From positions 3,979,185-4,043,184 of the forward strand of contig NZ_VLKC01000002.1 in the NCBI RefSeq assembly GCF_007830295.1: a stretch of 64,000 nucleotides of DNA. Reading direction: 5' to 3'. Below are positions 24,599-32,606 of the stretch, piece after piece. Position 1 is the first letter of the stretch. Each line of letters begins with the position of its first letter. The DNA is from Sporomusa sp. KB1. GTDB taxonomy: Bacteria; Bacillota; Negativicutes; Sporomusales; Sporomusaceae. The position numbers and the translations under genes are program-made. The notes beneath the pieces are model-generated. The model was not told the origin of the DNA. It saw only the letters and a program-made list of their open reading frames with translations, and made no database searches.

Positions 24599-26320
24599 TT
24601 AAAGATTTTTTTGATCTGCAATAATTTGTTTAGCTTCCCTAAGATCAATTTTTGCCTTATGTCCATGTTTTTGTAATAAATGCAGCAAATTGCTCCCGTC
24701 AAGCAGAGTTATTGGCTTGTCTTTCGAAAAATTATAGGCATCTGGCCCATAATCTGCAGTAGAAACAAGAATGCCTTTAATTGCCCCTTCATTAACAACG
24801 GTGCCATACAAATCACGGACAGCAGAAAGTCCGACTGTGTTTGTGTATCTTTTTGCTTGAATAACAATTTTTCCTCCACGAATTGGGTCAGGATCAAAAA
24901 CCACTGCATCTACGCCGCCATCTTTACTTGCTTGTGTTATTTTTACTTCTCCACCGGAAACACTGAATTCTTTTTCAAACAATTCCCTGATTAAATGTTC
25001 AAAATCTTGCCAGTCCATTGCCGCTAGATTGGTTGTATCGTCAAGTGTGTCCGCTACATCATAAGATGAAATAAATCTTGAGTCTTCACGATTTATCCGT
25101 AAAATTGGGGCTATTGGAGAGAGGCTATGCAATTTACTACTTCCAATACCTTTTAGTTTTTTGAAACATATTTTAGGGTCGACCAATTCCAAGTTTATAC
25201 CGGCAAATTCGTCCCTATTAGCTTGTATAGATAAAACGCAAGCCTTTACATCATTGCCGGTAGCTCTATCAACCGAGTTAACCCATCCATTGAATGCAAT
25301 GGATAGAATATATTTTGATTTGTCGGCTGAATAAATTCCAAAAATTGTTCTAAGGGTTATTTTGTATAAAACTTCGTCATATATTTTTGCAATAGCAGAC
25401 TCGGAAAGATGAGTTTCTTTAAATTCATCTTTAGATTGAATATACTTTACTTCTTTTAAGGTTGGCAGATGATTTGGAGCAGGAAGGATATAATCAATAA
25501 CTAGCATCTTTGTAGCGAGATTATATTCATAATCATATTCTTGAGGAAAAGAATCAGGATAATCGGATTCAGATAGCACAATGTCAATTAAATCATTAAC
25601 GCCTGACTCAAGTCCTTGAACATAGGTGTTTTTACGTTGATCCACATCGGCATTGAATTTGCTTTGGGTATTGTCATAATCCTCTTTTTGTTTATTCCAG
25701 GATTCTATTTGCCGATTATATTTAGCTTCGCATTCTATAAGTTCTTTTTGGTATTGATCTTCTTTTTCCTGGTTTCGTTTTTCAATAGATTCTTTTAGAT
25801 TTTTCCATGTTTCGTGTTCTGTTTCATATAATAATTTTGCGGCATCTTCTTTTTCTTTTCGTCTTTTAGAAAATATTTGATCAATAAATCCTAATCTCGG
25901 AGTATATTTCGCATCACTTGGCATTGGTTCAGGATCATAAGATTCTTTTTCTTCCAGTGTAGGCATAACCTTTTTGGGTAAATCTACAGAGAATGAAGAA
26001 TGATTCTTAAATTTGTCCCAATAAACAGTAGGGGGATTTTCTAAGCATGACAATAGAAGATTGTCCAACTTTTTTAGGCTTTCTTCAGCATCCAAAGTAA
26101 GGTCGATAGCATTCTGTTTTTTATCTGCTATTTCTTGCGCAGCTCTACGACGGTCATTATCTAACGCTATACGATCAAGTTTCTTTTGCCACATTTCTTC
26201 CCAAGCAGCCATTTGGACAGCAGCTTTTTGCTCCACGACATACTTGTCGGCCCCTTTTATTTCTCTATACTTATTGAGCCCAGCGTGACGAACTTCAATT
26301 CTCCAAGTTTGGTTTGCCAT
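24599..26320 (-). CDS. Mrr-type restriction endonuclease with long coiled-coil N-terminus
   Basis: 573 residues. Residues 1-250 are charged and helical (WEEMWQKKLDRIALDNDRRRAAQ; YQKELIECEAKYNRQIESWNKQKEDYD), followed by a middle domain. The C-terminal Mrr_cat nuclease spans about residues 435-560: MDWQDFEHLIRELFEKEF, ITQASKDGGVDAVVFDPD and KIVIQAKRYTNTVGLSAVRDLYG. The D-G-G-V-D and Q-A-K-R motifs are the PD-(D/E)xK active site. Mrr-type enzymes cut methylated or foreign DNA. It stands alone between integrase-side cargo and the repressor, where prophages often keep anti-phage genes. Confidence 0.85.
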   Translation of the reverse strand: MANQTWRIEVRHAGLNKYREIKGADKYVVEQKAAVQMAAWEEMWQKKLDRIALDNDRRRAAQEIADKKQNAIDLTLDAEESLKKLDNLLLSCLENPPTVYWDKFKNHSSFSVDLPKKVMPTLEEKESYDPEPMPSDAKYTPRLGFIDQIFSKRRKEKEDAAKLLYETEHETWKNLKESIEKRNQEKEDQYQKELIECEAKYNRQIESWNKQKEDYDNTQSKFNADVDQRKNTYVQGLESGVNDLIDIVLSESDYPDSFPQEYDYEYNLATKMLVIDYILPAPNHLPTLKEVKYIQSKDEFKETHLSESAIAKIYDEVLYKITLRTIFGIYSADKSKYILSIAFNGWVNSVDRATGNDVKACVLSIQANRDEFAGINLELVDPKICFKKLKGIGSSKLHSLSPIAPILRINREDSRFISSYDVADTLDDTTNLAAMDWQDFEHLIRELFEKEFSVSGGEVKITQASKDGGVDAVVFDPDPIRGGKIVIQAKRYTNTVGLSAVRDLYGTVVNEGAIKGILVSTADYGPDAYNFSKDKPITLLDGSNLLHLLQKHGHKAKIDLREAKQIIADQKNL

Positions 26321-26379
26321 AAGTACATCTCCTCCTTGACATCAAAAACAAATTATTTGTAATATTTTACGGCATAAAA

Positions 26380-26418
26380 ATAAGAACACGACTCCCTTTA
26401 TTGAAAGTGCCGTGTTTT
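26380..26418 (-). terminator. Hairpin terminator of the repressor transcript
   Basis: AACACG-ACT pairs with AGT-GC-CGTGTT. On the minus strand it is followed by CTTATTTTTATG. It lies between the repressor gene end and the Mrr gene start. Confidence 0.45.
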
Positions 26419-26477
26419 ATGCTGCGTAATAAACCATTATAGGTGAAATTTTATATTCTATTTTGCAGTTCTTTTGC

Positions 26478-27251
26478 CTATCGCTTCTTAGTCAAGGTCA
26501 AAGCAGCTTGCATATTAATTTGTAGTAAGTTTTTGACCTGTTCCGGCTCTAATCCGTAACTTGCTGCTACGCTTACCACATCAGACCAGCGTTCGTCTGA
26601 ATCTTCTTTGATTCGTAGCATGCGAGAATAGTCAGGTAACCCAGGAGCTTGTTTTACTAAATTGGTTAACACACCTACAATATGATGATTATTAGTAAAG
26701 ACAATGTCTTCATATTCTGGATTAGCCGAACGCAGCGCATAGTGGCCATTGTCTTTTACAAAAAACTTTAGATTTGCTTCCCAGTCGTAGTTCTCAACAG
26801 AAGCTACGACTATTTGATTTATCGGTAAATCACCATTGGGCTTTTTAAACATTGCTAAGTCGCCGCTATGAATACCAACATACATCATGCTATCGCCAAC
26901 AACATAAGCGCCAAAATCGGCTTTGATGTTGTTGGGAATATCTATATATTCTTCGACATTGCCATCTACTAGAATCGGTAGACCAGCACGAACTTTGGAA
27001 GCGTAAATTGGTATTGAGTGGGAGGTTCCACCTGTATTGTCAAGGCCAAGAAGATGGTCGCTGGTACAATTAAATTTTTGTGCTAGTTGCGCAATTATAG
27101 TAGCGTGTGGCAATCTTCCGCTTTCCCACTGGGAGACTGTGGATTTTTGCATTTTAAACCATTCACCCACATCTTCTTGATATAATCCGTGATTTTCTCG
27201 CAATTTACGTAATCGTTGTCCAAATACAATACTTATATTGGAACTATCCAT
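26478..27251 (-). CDS. CI-like prophage repressor with S24 (LexA-type) domain
   Basis: 257 residues. The helix-turn-helix XRE domain is at about 10-65 (FGQRLRKLRENHGLYQEDVG, MQKSTVSQWESGRLP). A cleavage-site-like Ala-Gly in KVRAGLPI follows near residue 90, then the S24 domain with catalytic Ser in YVVGDSMMYVGIHSGD and a Lys in the LKFFVKDNGHYALRS region. The design implies RecA-stimulated self-cleavage and SOS induction. It should bind the TTCACAA half sites in the divergent control region. Unusual C-terminal tail of about 50 residues (YSRMLRIKEDSDERWSDV ...) beyond the S24 fold. GGAGGTTGATTC precedes ATG 27251. Confidence 0.9.
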   Translation of the reverse strand: MDSSNISIVFGQRLRKLRENHGLYQEDVGEWFKMQKSTVSQWESGRLPHATIIAQLAQKFNCTSDHLLGLDNTGGTSHSIPIYASKVRAGLPILVDGNVEEYIDIPNNIKADFGAYVVGDSMMYVGIHSGDLAMFKKPNGDLPINQIVVASVENYDWEANLKFFVKDNGHYALRSANPEYEDIVFTNNHHIVGVLTNLVKQAPGLPDYSRMLRIKEDSDERWSDVVSVAASYGLEPEQVKNLLQINMQAALTLTKKR

Positions 27252-27279
27252 TGAATCAACCTCCGTTGAGTTTACCTTA

Positions 27280-27319
27280 TCACAATTTGTGAACCATAGA
27301 AATATAAGTTCACAAATTA
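27280..27319. promoter_or_regulatory. Repressor operators (TCACAA-type sites)
   Basis: TCACAATTTGTGA (27280-27292) is a 13-bp near-palindrome, and GTTCACAAATT (27309-27319) repeats its half site. A third GTTCACAAAC lies in the promoter spacer at 27349-27358. Spacing and location between divergent repressor and cro-like genes fit lambda-type operator clusters. Confidence 0.7.
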
Positions 27320-27342
27320 AAAACTATTCTCATAAAAAGTAT

Positions 27343-27371
27343 TGACAGTTCACAAACAATAAACTATACTT
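27343..27371 (+). promoter_or_regulatory. Early rightward promoter with embedded operator
   Basis: TTGACA (27343-27348), a 17-bp spacer and TATACT (27366-27371) make a near-consensus vegetative promoter. The spacer contains GTTCACAAAC, a copy of the operator half site, so repressor binding would block RNA polymerase directly. It reads into the cro-like gene and the early region. Confidence 0.85.
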
Positions 27372-27408
27372 TAGTTAACGGAACGTGAACCGTAAGGAGG
27401 TGAGAGAA

Positions 27409-27654
27409 TTGAGTATTTTAACTAATCTTGAAATTAAATACAATCTAAAACCAATTGAAATGGCAAAAGAGCTTGGTATTTCTAAAAGTTACTATAGTAT
27501 GTTACGAAGTGGTGATCGTCCTATATCTAAAAATATAGCCATTCAATTGAAAAATCAGTTTGGCGTAAAATTTGATGATTCTTTATGCCCTGCGGTTCAC
27601 GTAGGGAAAACTGAAAAATCAGACCAACAACCAACGCTGCCGAGAACTGGGTGA
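27409..27654 (+). CDS. Cro-like HTH regulator
   Basis: TTG start at 27409 preferred: AAGGAGGTG precedes it by six bases, while the upstream GTG at 27385 has no site. 81 residues with an HTH of the XRE type (LKPIEMAKELGISKSYYSMLRSGDRPIS). First gene after the early promoter, transcribed divergently from the repressor, so a Cro role is likely. Confidence 0.75.
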   Translation: MSILTNLEIKYNLKPIEMAKELGISKSYYSMLRSGDRPISKNIAIQLKNQFGVKFDDSLCPAVHVGKTEKSDQQPTLPRTG

Positions 27655-27668
27655 GGGGAGGTGAGGAA

Positions 27669-27875
27669 ATGTCCAGTTACGCAAAGAACCTGCAAAAACT
27701 GCAGCAAGCAAACCGAATGATAGCGCTGTATGCCAGTTTTATTCCCCGATCAAGGGACAAATATGAGAGCGCCTATTTTTACCGGCTGCGCTGTAAGTGG
27801 CTCCGAAAAGCGGATGCCTTGACAGCCAGGCTCAATGCCATGAAACGTAAAAGGCACGGGAGGAGGGGAGCATGA
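27669..27875 (+). CDS. Small basic phage protein, 68 residues
   Basis: ATG 27669 behind GGAGGTGAGGAA. Basic, helical product (YAKNLQKLQQANRMIALYASFI; KWLRKADALTARLNAMKRKRHG). Overlaps the next gene by 4 bases (ATGA). Unknown; position in the immediate-early cluster suggests a host-takeover or regulatory role. Confidence 0.55.
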   Translation: MSSYAKNLQKLQQANRMIALYASFIPRSRDKYESAYFYRLRCKWLRKADALTARLNAMKRKRHGRRGA

Positions 27876-28009
27876 AGCCAACATTTAAACATCGTCACCA
27901 AATGAACAATATCCGCTGGCGGGGTGAGCTTGATACCGAACCATTGGAATGGAGTCCTATACAACGTTGGTTGTTAGTAGTGTTGTTTATTATAGCCTTG
28001 ATGGTGTGA
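27872..28009 (+). CDS. Tiny membrane protein, 45 residues
   Basis: ATG 27872 overlaps the preceding stop (ATGA) and is preceded by AGGAGGGGAG. A charged N-terminal half (MKPTFKHRHQMNNIRWRGEL) precedes a single C-terminal membrane helix (WLLVVLFIIALMV). Unknown function. Confidence 0.5.
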   Translation: MKPTFKHRHQMNNIRWRGELDTEPLEWSPIQRWLLVVLFIIALMV

Positions 28010-28026
28010 AAGGATGTGAAAGCAAA

Positions 28027-28170
28027 ATGCCAGCAATTAAAATTACAGCAGCATTGCTTGTTTCAATGTTGCAAGATGCACTTAAGCCAGGCGAGGTACT
28101 GATGGTATTGAGTGTGGCCAAAGCGATGGTAGAAAAAAGGCCTGCCGATGTAGGCAGGCAAGCGGGGTGA
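28027..28170 (+). CDS. Small hypothetical protein, 47 residues
   Basis: ATG 28027 (MPAIKITAALLVSMLQ) with GAAAGGATGTG about 12 bases upstream. Hydrophobic-amphipathic helices (ALKPGEVLMVLSVAKAMVEKRP) without a clear membrane segment. Start is uncertain because upstream in-frame starts exist. Confidence 0.4.
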   Translation: MPAIKITAALLVSMLQDALKPGEVLMVLSVAKAMVEKRPADVGRQAG

Positions 28171-28230
28171 GAGATTCAAAGAGACTCCCGATTTACAAGT
28201 TTATTATCTCATTGAAAGGAGGTAAAGTCG

Positions 28231-28707
28231 ATGCTCGCAGATGCCCGAAATGAGGCTGGTTTGAGCCTAGAATGCGTATCTGAAATAACAAATGTTCCAA
28301 GAAAGGCCATATCAAAATATGAGGTTGCTCCAGAGGAGGCACCACCTGAAAGAATCCTGAAATTAGCGGAAGCTTACCATAACAAAGATGTACTGGAATG
28401 GTACTGCACAGATGTATGCCCGATAGGTAAGGAGCAACACTGCAAAGTTGTAGTGAATGGCCTAACAAGTGCAGCAATGACATTTTTAACCGAGCTGGAT
28501 GATGTACAGTCAATACAAAAATTGCTTATGCGGGTTACTTGTGATGGCAAAATTGATGCTTCAGAAATTGAAGATACTGAAAAGTTTATGACTGAAATAG
28601 AGCATATTGAAAGAGCCATTCACGCTCTTAAATCTAAGGTTGCGCAAGAAATGGACCGTCTAGAAAAAGAGAAGTCGCCTGTGCACCAACACAGACGAGT
28701 CAGTTAA
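28231..28707 (+). CDS. XRE-family HTH phage regulator, 158 residues
   Basis: AAAGGAGG before ATG 28231. N-terminal HTH (MLADARNEAGLSLECVSEITNVPRKAISKYEV), then CTDVCPIGKEQHC with four closely spaced Cys/His that could bind zinc, and a C-terminal helical bundle (EHIERAIHALKSKVAQEMDRLEKE) suited to oligomerise. This arrangement is common in phage early-region regulators of Firmicutes. Target unknown. Confidence 0.7.
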   Translation: MLADARNEAGLSLECVSEITNVPRKAISKYEVAPEEAPPERILKLAEAYHNKDVLEWYCTDVCPIGKEQHCKVVVNGLTSAAMTFLTELDDVQSIQKLLMRVTCDGKIDASEIEDTEKFMTEIEHIERAIHALKSKVAQEMDRLEKEKSPVHQHRRVS

Positions 28708-28754
28708 CCAGGATAAAGAGCTCGGTACGCTGACCGGGCAGAGGGAGAGGAAAT

Positions 28755-28904
28755 ATGCCAAGAAAACCGTTTGAAGCAAAGGTGACTAGGGTATTTGAAC
28801 CAGATATGGAGGCGCAATTGAAGGGGTTAAAAATTGCTGTTGATTATGCCCGGCGCGTAAAGGCAGGTGTTGTCAGTGCTAACGACACTAAAAAATCCAG
28901 TTAG
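28755..28904 (+). CDS. Small hypothetical protein, 49 residues
   Basis: ATG 28755 with GGGAGAGGAAAT upstream. Product MPRKPFEAKVTRVFEPDMEA... is basic and helical. Its 3' end overlaps the next gene by 38 bases. Unknown function. Confidence 0.5.
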   Translation: MPRKPFEAKVTRVFEPDMEAQLKGLKIAVDYARRVKAGVVSANDTKKSS

Positions 28905-29280
28905 ATTTATTGCTGGAAGCCATGAATACACATTAACTGGCAGTAAGGCTGAGATTAATCAACAAGTCAAAGAGATTGTTTTAAGCATAAAAAAAGCTGC
29001 TTCCATAGAGAAAGCAGATAAAGAATTTGACTATATCCAGTATACCACGATTCAAGCACAGCCTGCAAGGCTGTTCGATAAGTACAAAGACCGGTTGCAG
29101 CACATATTGTTGGGTTATGAATGTGCTGCAGCCCTAGAATGGGACAAGCCCCCCGTGGAAGTGGCAATTCATCGAATAAACCAGTACCGGCAGTATGCGA
29201 AAGAGCGCAAGAACCCGTTTTTCCTGGGCGTGGCCCTGTATGGGATGCAGGTGGTTCGCCAGCGCAGGATGGTAGCATGA
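28867..29280 (+). CDS. Hypothetical phage protein, 137 residues
   Basis: A frame from GTG 28867 (alternative GTG 28876) to 29280. N-terminal beta segment (PVRFIAGSHEYTLTGSK), then charged helices and VAIHRINQYRQYAKERKNPFF. No family recognised. Overlaps its upstream neighbour, and its stop overlaps the ATG of the next gene, as in a tightly packed early operon. Confidence 0.55.
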   Translation: MLSVLTTLKNPVRFIAGSHEYTLTGSKAEINQQVKEIVLSIKKAASIEKADKEFDYIQYTTIQAQPARLFDKYKDRLQHILLGYECAAALEWDKPPVEVAIHRINQYRQYAKERKNPFFLGVALYGMQVVRQRRMVA

Positions 29281-29432
29281 AAGGAGATGTAAAAACCGTC
29301 TTGGATTGCCCGATATGTTCGGCTCGTGGCCGGATACTTGCCCAGAGACGCAGGCTGTTAGTCTGCAAGTGCCCAAAATGCGGTTATGAGTGGAACACGC
29401 TGAGAGTCGGGAAAGTTGGAGAATTGGAGTGA
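29277..29432 (+). CDS. Zinc-ribbon mini-protein, 51 residues
   Basis: ATG 29277 overlaps the previous stop (ATGA). Two Cys-x2-Cys knuckles (DCPICSARG, CKCPKCGYEW) form a rubredoxin-like zinc ribbon covering most of the protein. Likely binds nucleic acid or protein. Unknown role. Confidence 0.6.
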   Translation: MKGDVKTVLDCPICSARGRILAQRRRLLVCKCPKCGYEWNTLRVGKVGELE

Positions 29433-29438
29433 TTGAGT

Positions 29439-29636
29439 ATGTTCGGCAGAACTGAGCTTTATTTATCGGAAGCAAAGAAATTAGAGTGGTCGTTTCGGCG
29501 GCTAGGGGGAAAAATTGTAATTTCAATTACTGCCGATTCTTATACCGAAGAACTGATTTTGGATCAGGACGACTTTGATAAGTTTATTGAGAGTGGGCAG
29601 CCTTTGGTTACTCAAAAACTGGAAGGGGTGGCATAG
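29439..29636 (+). CDS. Small hypothetical phage protein, 65 residues
   Basis: ATG 29439, GGAG upstream. A compact alpha/beta product (LEWSFRRLGGKIVISITADSYTEELILDQDDFDKFI). It precedes the putative recombination protein with no gap. Confidence 0.5.
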   Translation: MFGRTELYLSEAKKLEWSFRRLGGKIVISITADSYTEELILDQDDFDKFIESGQPLVTQKLEGVA

Positions 29637-30605
29637 ATGAGTGAAGTTACAGTATTAAATCAGAGTGCCGGTAATGGCTCACTAGTAGATATGGCAAGTT
29701 TTAGTAGTGCAACTGATATGCAGCGCAATCTTATAGAAATGAAATCGAAGATAGGGGCCGTTCAGCAATTTGTTAAAGAAGTAATGGTCGAGGGCTTGGA
29801 CTATGGTGTCATTCCTTATACCGAGAATAGGACACTATTTCAACCTGGCGCCGACAAATTAAATGCTTTATATGGATTTGCTCGTTATATCACGGCCAAA
29901 GAGGAAAGTAAAGATTTTAAATCTGGTCACTATGACGTTACGGTTAGAATTCAATTGCGACATCGTGACACTGGGCTAGTAGTCGGTGAGGGCGAAGGGT
30001 TTTGCGCAACCTACGAATCTAAGTACCGGTATCGCTGGGTATTTGAAAGTGACCTTCCTAAGGGTATAGACAAAGATTCCGTTTTAAGCAAGAACTTTAA
30101 AAGTAAGAGATCTGGAAAAGAATACCTGAAATATCGTTTAGAAAATCAGGATTTATTTGATGTTTGGAACACTGTCTTAAAAATGGCCATAAAAAGGGCT
30201 TATGTATCAGCAACATTGGCAGCCACTGGCCTGTCCGGTATATTTCAAATGGATGAAGATGAATTTGAGGCCTGGGTGGAAGGTCAGGAAGCAAGCGGTA
30301 AGGAGAAGTTGGACAAGCAGCGCAGTGCTCCACAATCCACTGATGAAAAAGCAACATTTGAGCCTCCATCTGGAGATGCAAATAAAATCTCACAAAGTCA
30401 GTATGGCAAGATCATGGGCGATGCCAAACGCAAGGGCGTGGATGAAGACAGTATTAAGTCCATCATTCTGTACGTAAAGAAAAAGCCTATTAATGAGTTG
30501 AGCAAGGCCGAGGCCAGCGCCGTTATTAAATTTATTGCCGACACAGACGAGGAAGGCCTACAAGAATTGATCCTGCAGGCGGCGGTTCCAGGGGTAGCAT
30601 CATGA
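29637..30605 (+). CDS. Phage DNA-recombination-type protein (possible annealing protein)
   Basis: 322 residues, AAGGGGTGG before ATG 29637. The core reads EGLDYGVIPYTENRTLFQPGADKLNALYGF, then YDVTVRIQLRHRDTGLVVGEGEGFC and a Lys-rich middle, DVWNTVLKMAIKRAYVSATLAATGLSGIF, with a flexible linker and a C-terminal helical domain. Such DYGVIP-x-PGA-KL proteins sit in phage recombination modules. Here it is followed by SbcD and SbcC, so a single-strand annealing or DNA-binding role is likely. The family name is not certain. Confidence 0.5.
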   Translation: MSEVTVLNQSAGNGSLVDMASFSSATDMQRNLIEMKSKIGAVQQFVKEVMVEGLDYGVIPYTENRTLFQPGADKLNALYGFARYITAKEESKDFKSGHYDVTVRIQLRHRDTGLVVGEGEGFCATYESKYRYRWVFESDLPKGIDKDSVLSKNFKSKRSGKEYLKYRLENQDLFDVWNTVLKMAIKRAYVSATLAATGLSGIFQMDEDEFEAWVEGQEASGKEKLDKQRSAPQSTDEKATFEPPSGDANKISQSQYGKIMGDAKRKGVDEDSIKSIILYVKKKPINELSKAEASAVIKFIADTDEEGLQELILQAAVPGVAS

Positions 30606-31138
30606 AAGGACGTGGCTATTCCTGGTCAGATCATGAAGTAATAATTTTAAGAAACAATGCTGGAACACTTTCATCTTCTAAAATTGCTGAGTTAATAGGT
30701 AGATCAAAACAGGCAGTTCAAATTAAAGCGATTCGCCTTGGGATAAGTCTTGACGGGTACTGCAGGAAAGTTACTTGCATGGATTGCGGGACATTAACTG
30801 AAGTTCCTTGGCAGGCCAATGGCGACGTTAGGTGTCCGATATGTCGTGAACGGTACAATCGCGAAGGCAAGAAGATTTACGACCATAATCACAGGGTTGA
30901 ATATTTTAACAAGAACGCTTATGACAATATGAGACATGACATCATCGAAAGAGATGGTTATAAATGCCGGCTTTGTGGTTCAATAACAAATCTGATTATC
31001 CATCACATCAACGAAAAAAGTTACCATAATTCACAAGAGGCAGATAATGACAATCAGAATTTAACTACACTTTGCAATTCATGCCATGCATGGTACCACG
31101 CAACAAAATCCTCAAGACAAAAGAAAGTGGTGAGTTAA
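30602..31138 (+). CDS. HNH endonuclease with N-terminal SANT/HTH-like domain
   Basis: 178 residues; ATG 30602 overlaps the previous stop by 4 bases. A tryptophan-rich N-terminal helix-turn-helix (YSWSDHEVIILRNNAGTLSSSKIAELIGRSKQAVQIKAIRLGI) is followed by a zinc knuckle (CMDCGTL...CPICRERY). The HNH motif comes last (RDGYKCRLCGS, LIIHHINEKSYHN, LTTLCNSCHAWYH). Architecture is typical of free-standing phage homing endonucleases. It may also nick for recombination. Confidence 0.8.
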   Translation: MKGRGYSWSDHEVIILRNNAGTLSSSKIAELIGRSKQAVQIKAIRLGISLDGYCRKVTCMDCGTLTEVPWQANGDVRCPICRERYNREGKKIYDHNHRVEYFNKNAYDNMRHDIIERDGYKCRLCGSITNLIIHHINEKSYHNSQEADNDNQNLTTLCNSCHAWYHATKSSRQKKVVS

Positions 31139-31139
31139 T

Positions 31140-32318
31140 ATGCTTCGTATTGCACATTTAGCAGATATTCACTGGGGCCTGGGTTATGCCGGGCCCACTC
31201 CTTCGGCCCGGTTTGAAGACATTTGCCGGGTTATGGATTGGGTGGCTGACCGGATAATCGCGGAAGGTTGCGATTTGGTTATTGTCGCCGGCGACATGTT
31301 CCGGAAAGCTGATATTAGCCTGGATAAGGCAAGTCACGAAATTCGGTCAGCGGCTGCTTGGTTGCGGAAACTGACTGCAGCCGGCTTAGAGGTGATGGTT
31401 ATATCCGGAACGCCTAGTCATGATCCGATTAGCGCCTATGACTTGCTGAAAGATTACCAAATGCCGCATGTCAGCATTATTACTCAGCCAGCGCAGCTTG
31501 ACATTGATTGTTTTGATGAAGGATTTTCACTAGCGCTGCTGCCGGGTATGGACCGGTCAAACTTTGTTACTGAGGATGATTATCGGGGGCAGTCGGCGCA
31601 TGTGGTCCATCAGATGATGACGGAGCATATCACAGCAACCTGCCAGAACCTGCTTAATGATTGTAATTACAGCCCAGCTATCCTAGTCGGCCATCTAACC
31701 TATGACCTGGCTGACACCGGCTTTGAAGATGTACTGATGCAAAACGAGGCCATTCTCACAACTGAAGCTGTGCAAGGATATGACCTAGTTGCCCTGGGGC
31801 ACATCCACCGGCCACAGCAAAATGGTAATGTATTTTATTCCGGCAGCCCTGAGCGGCTCAGTTTCAACGACGAAAAAGTGGACGCTGGCTTTTGGATTCA
31901 CGAGCTCAACGAAGGAAAATTCGAATCGCAGTTCATACACACTCCTGCCCGTAAATTTATCACTTTACAGCTTAATGATAACGGAATCGCCGATTTTGTG
32001 AACGGAAACATAGATTTTGAGGACGTTTTTGACGATATCAGTAACGCTATCGTCCGAATTCGGTACACCTGCAGCGAGGAACTTAATAGAGCACTGAACC
32101 GTAAAACCTTGGAAAAAGCTTTGTACGACGCCGGTGCTTTTTTTGTTACCGAAATTAAGGGGGACATCGCCCGGAGTGACCGGGCCCGGGATGAAGAGGT
32201 TACAGAAGCAATTGGTCCGGTTGAGGCGGTCCGGAAGTGGGCTGAAAATCAGGAGATCGACCCGGCAGAGATAAGCGAATTAGCGGCCATGACATCGCAA
32301 TTGATGGAGGTGGCGTAA
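31140..32318 (+). CDS. sbcD: SbcD/Mre11-like exonuclease subunit
   Basis: 392 residues. Calcineurin-type metallophosphoesterase motifs in order: HLADIHWGLG, VIVAGDMF, VMVISGTPSHD (His variant of the GNHD motif, here S-G-T-P-S-H-D), VGHLTYD and ALGHIHRPQ. A C-terminal capping domain follows. Forms the nuclease with SbcC at 33291-35885, processing DNA ends and hairpins (T4 gp47 equivalent). Two small genes separate the subunits. Confidence 0.9.
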   Translation: MLRIAHLADIHWGLGYAGPTPSARFEDICRVMDWVADRIIAEGCDLVIVAGDMFRKADISLDKASHEIRSAAAWLRKLTAAGLEVMVISGTPSHDPISAYDLLKDYQMPHVSIITQPAQLDIDCFDEGFSLALLPGMDRSNFVTEDDYRGQSAHVVHQMMTEHITATCQNLLNDCNYSPAILVGHLTYDLADTGFEDVLMQNEAILTTEAVQGYDLVALGHIHRPQQNGNVFYSGSPERLSFNDEKVDAGFWIHELNEGKFESQFIHTPARKFITLQLNDNGIADFVNGNIDFEDVFDDISNAIVRIRYTCSEELNRALNRKTLEKALYDAGAFFVTEIKGDIARSDRARDEEVTEAIGPVEAVRKWAENQEIDPAEISELAAMTSQLMEVA

Positions 32319-32606
32319 ATGCCAATGATCAGGGGGGGAAGGAAAGGTAAATCCATTGAAATAGAGGAAGTTCAGGCATCATCAATGATGCTGTTACCGC
32401 CAAGGCCGGATGTTTGTCAGGAATGCGCAAGGGATCATGCTCCGGAGCTGCCGCATGATACACAATCTTTATATTATCAAACAAAGTTTTATATGGAGAA
32501 TGGACGCAGTGCCACATGGACGGATGCTATGGCGCATTGTTCAGATGAAGTTAAGGCTATCTGGACTACTGAACTTAAGAAACTAGGCGTGGAGGTATCG
32601 AGATGA
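32319..32606 (+). CDS. Hypothetical phage protein, 95 residues
   Basis: ATG 32319 directly after the sbcD stop, GGAGGTGGCG upstream. N-terminal Gly/Arg-rich, then CQECARDHAP and a helical C-terminus (WTDAMAHCSDEVKAIWTTELKKLG). Lies between sbcD and sbcC in the same transcript, so it may serve that complex. No family named. Confidence 0.55.
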   Translation: MPMIRGGRKGKSIEIEEVQASSMMLLPPRPDVCQECARDHAPELPHDTQSLYYQTKFYMENGRSATWTDAMAHCSDEVKAIWTTELKKLGVEVSR

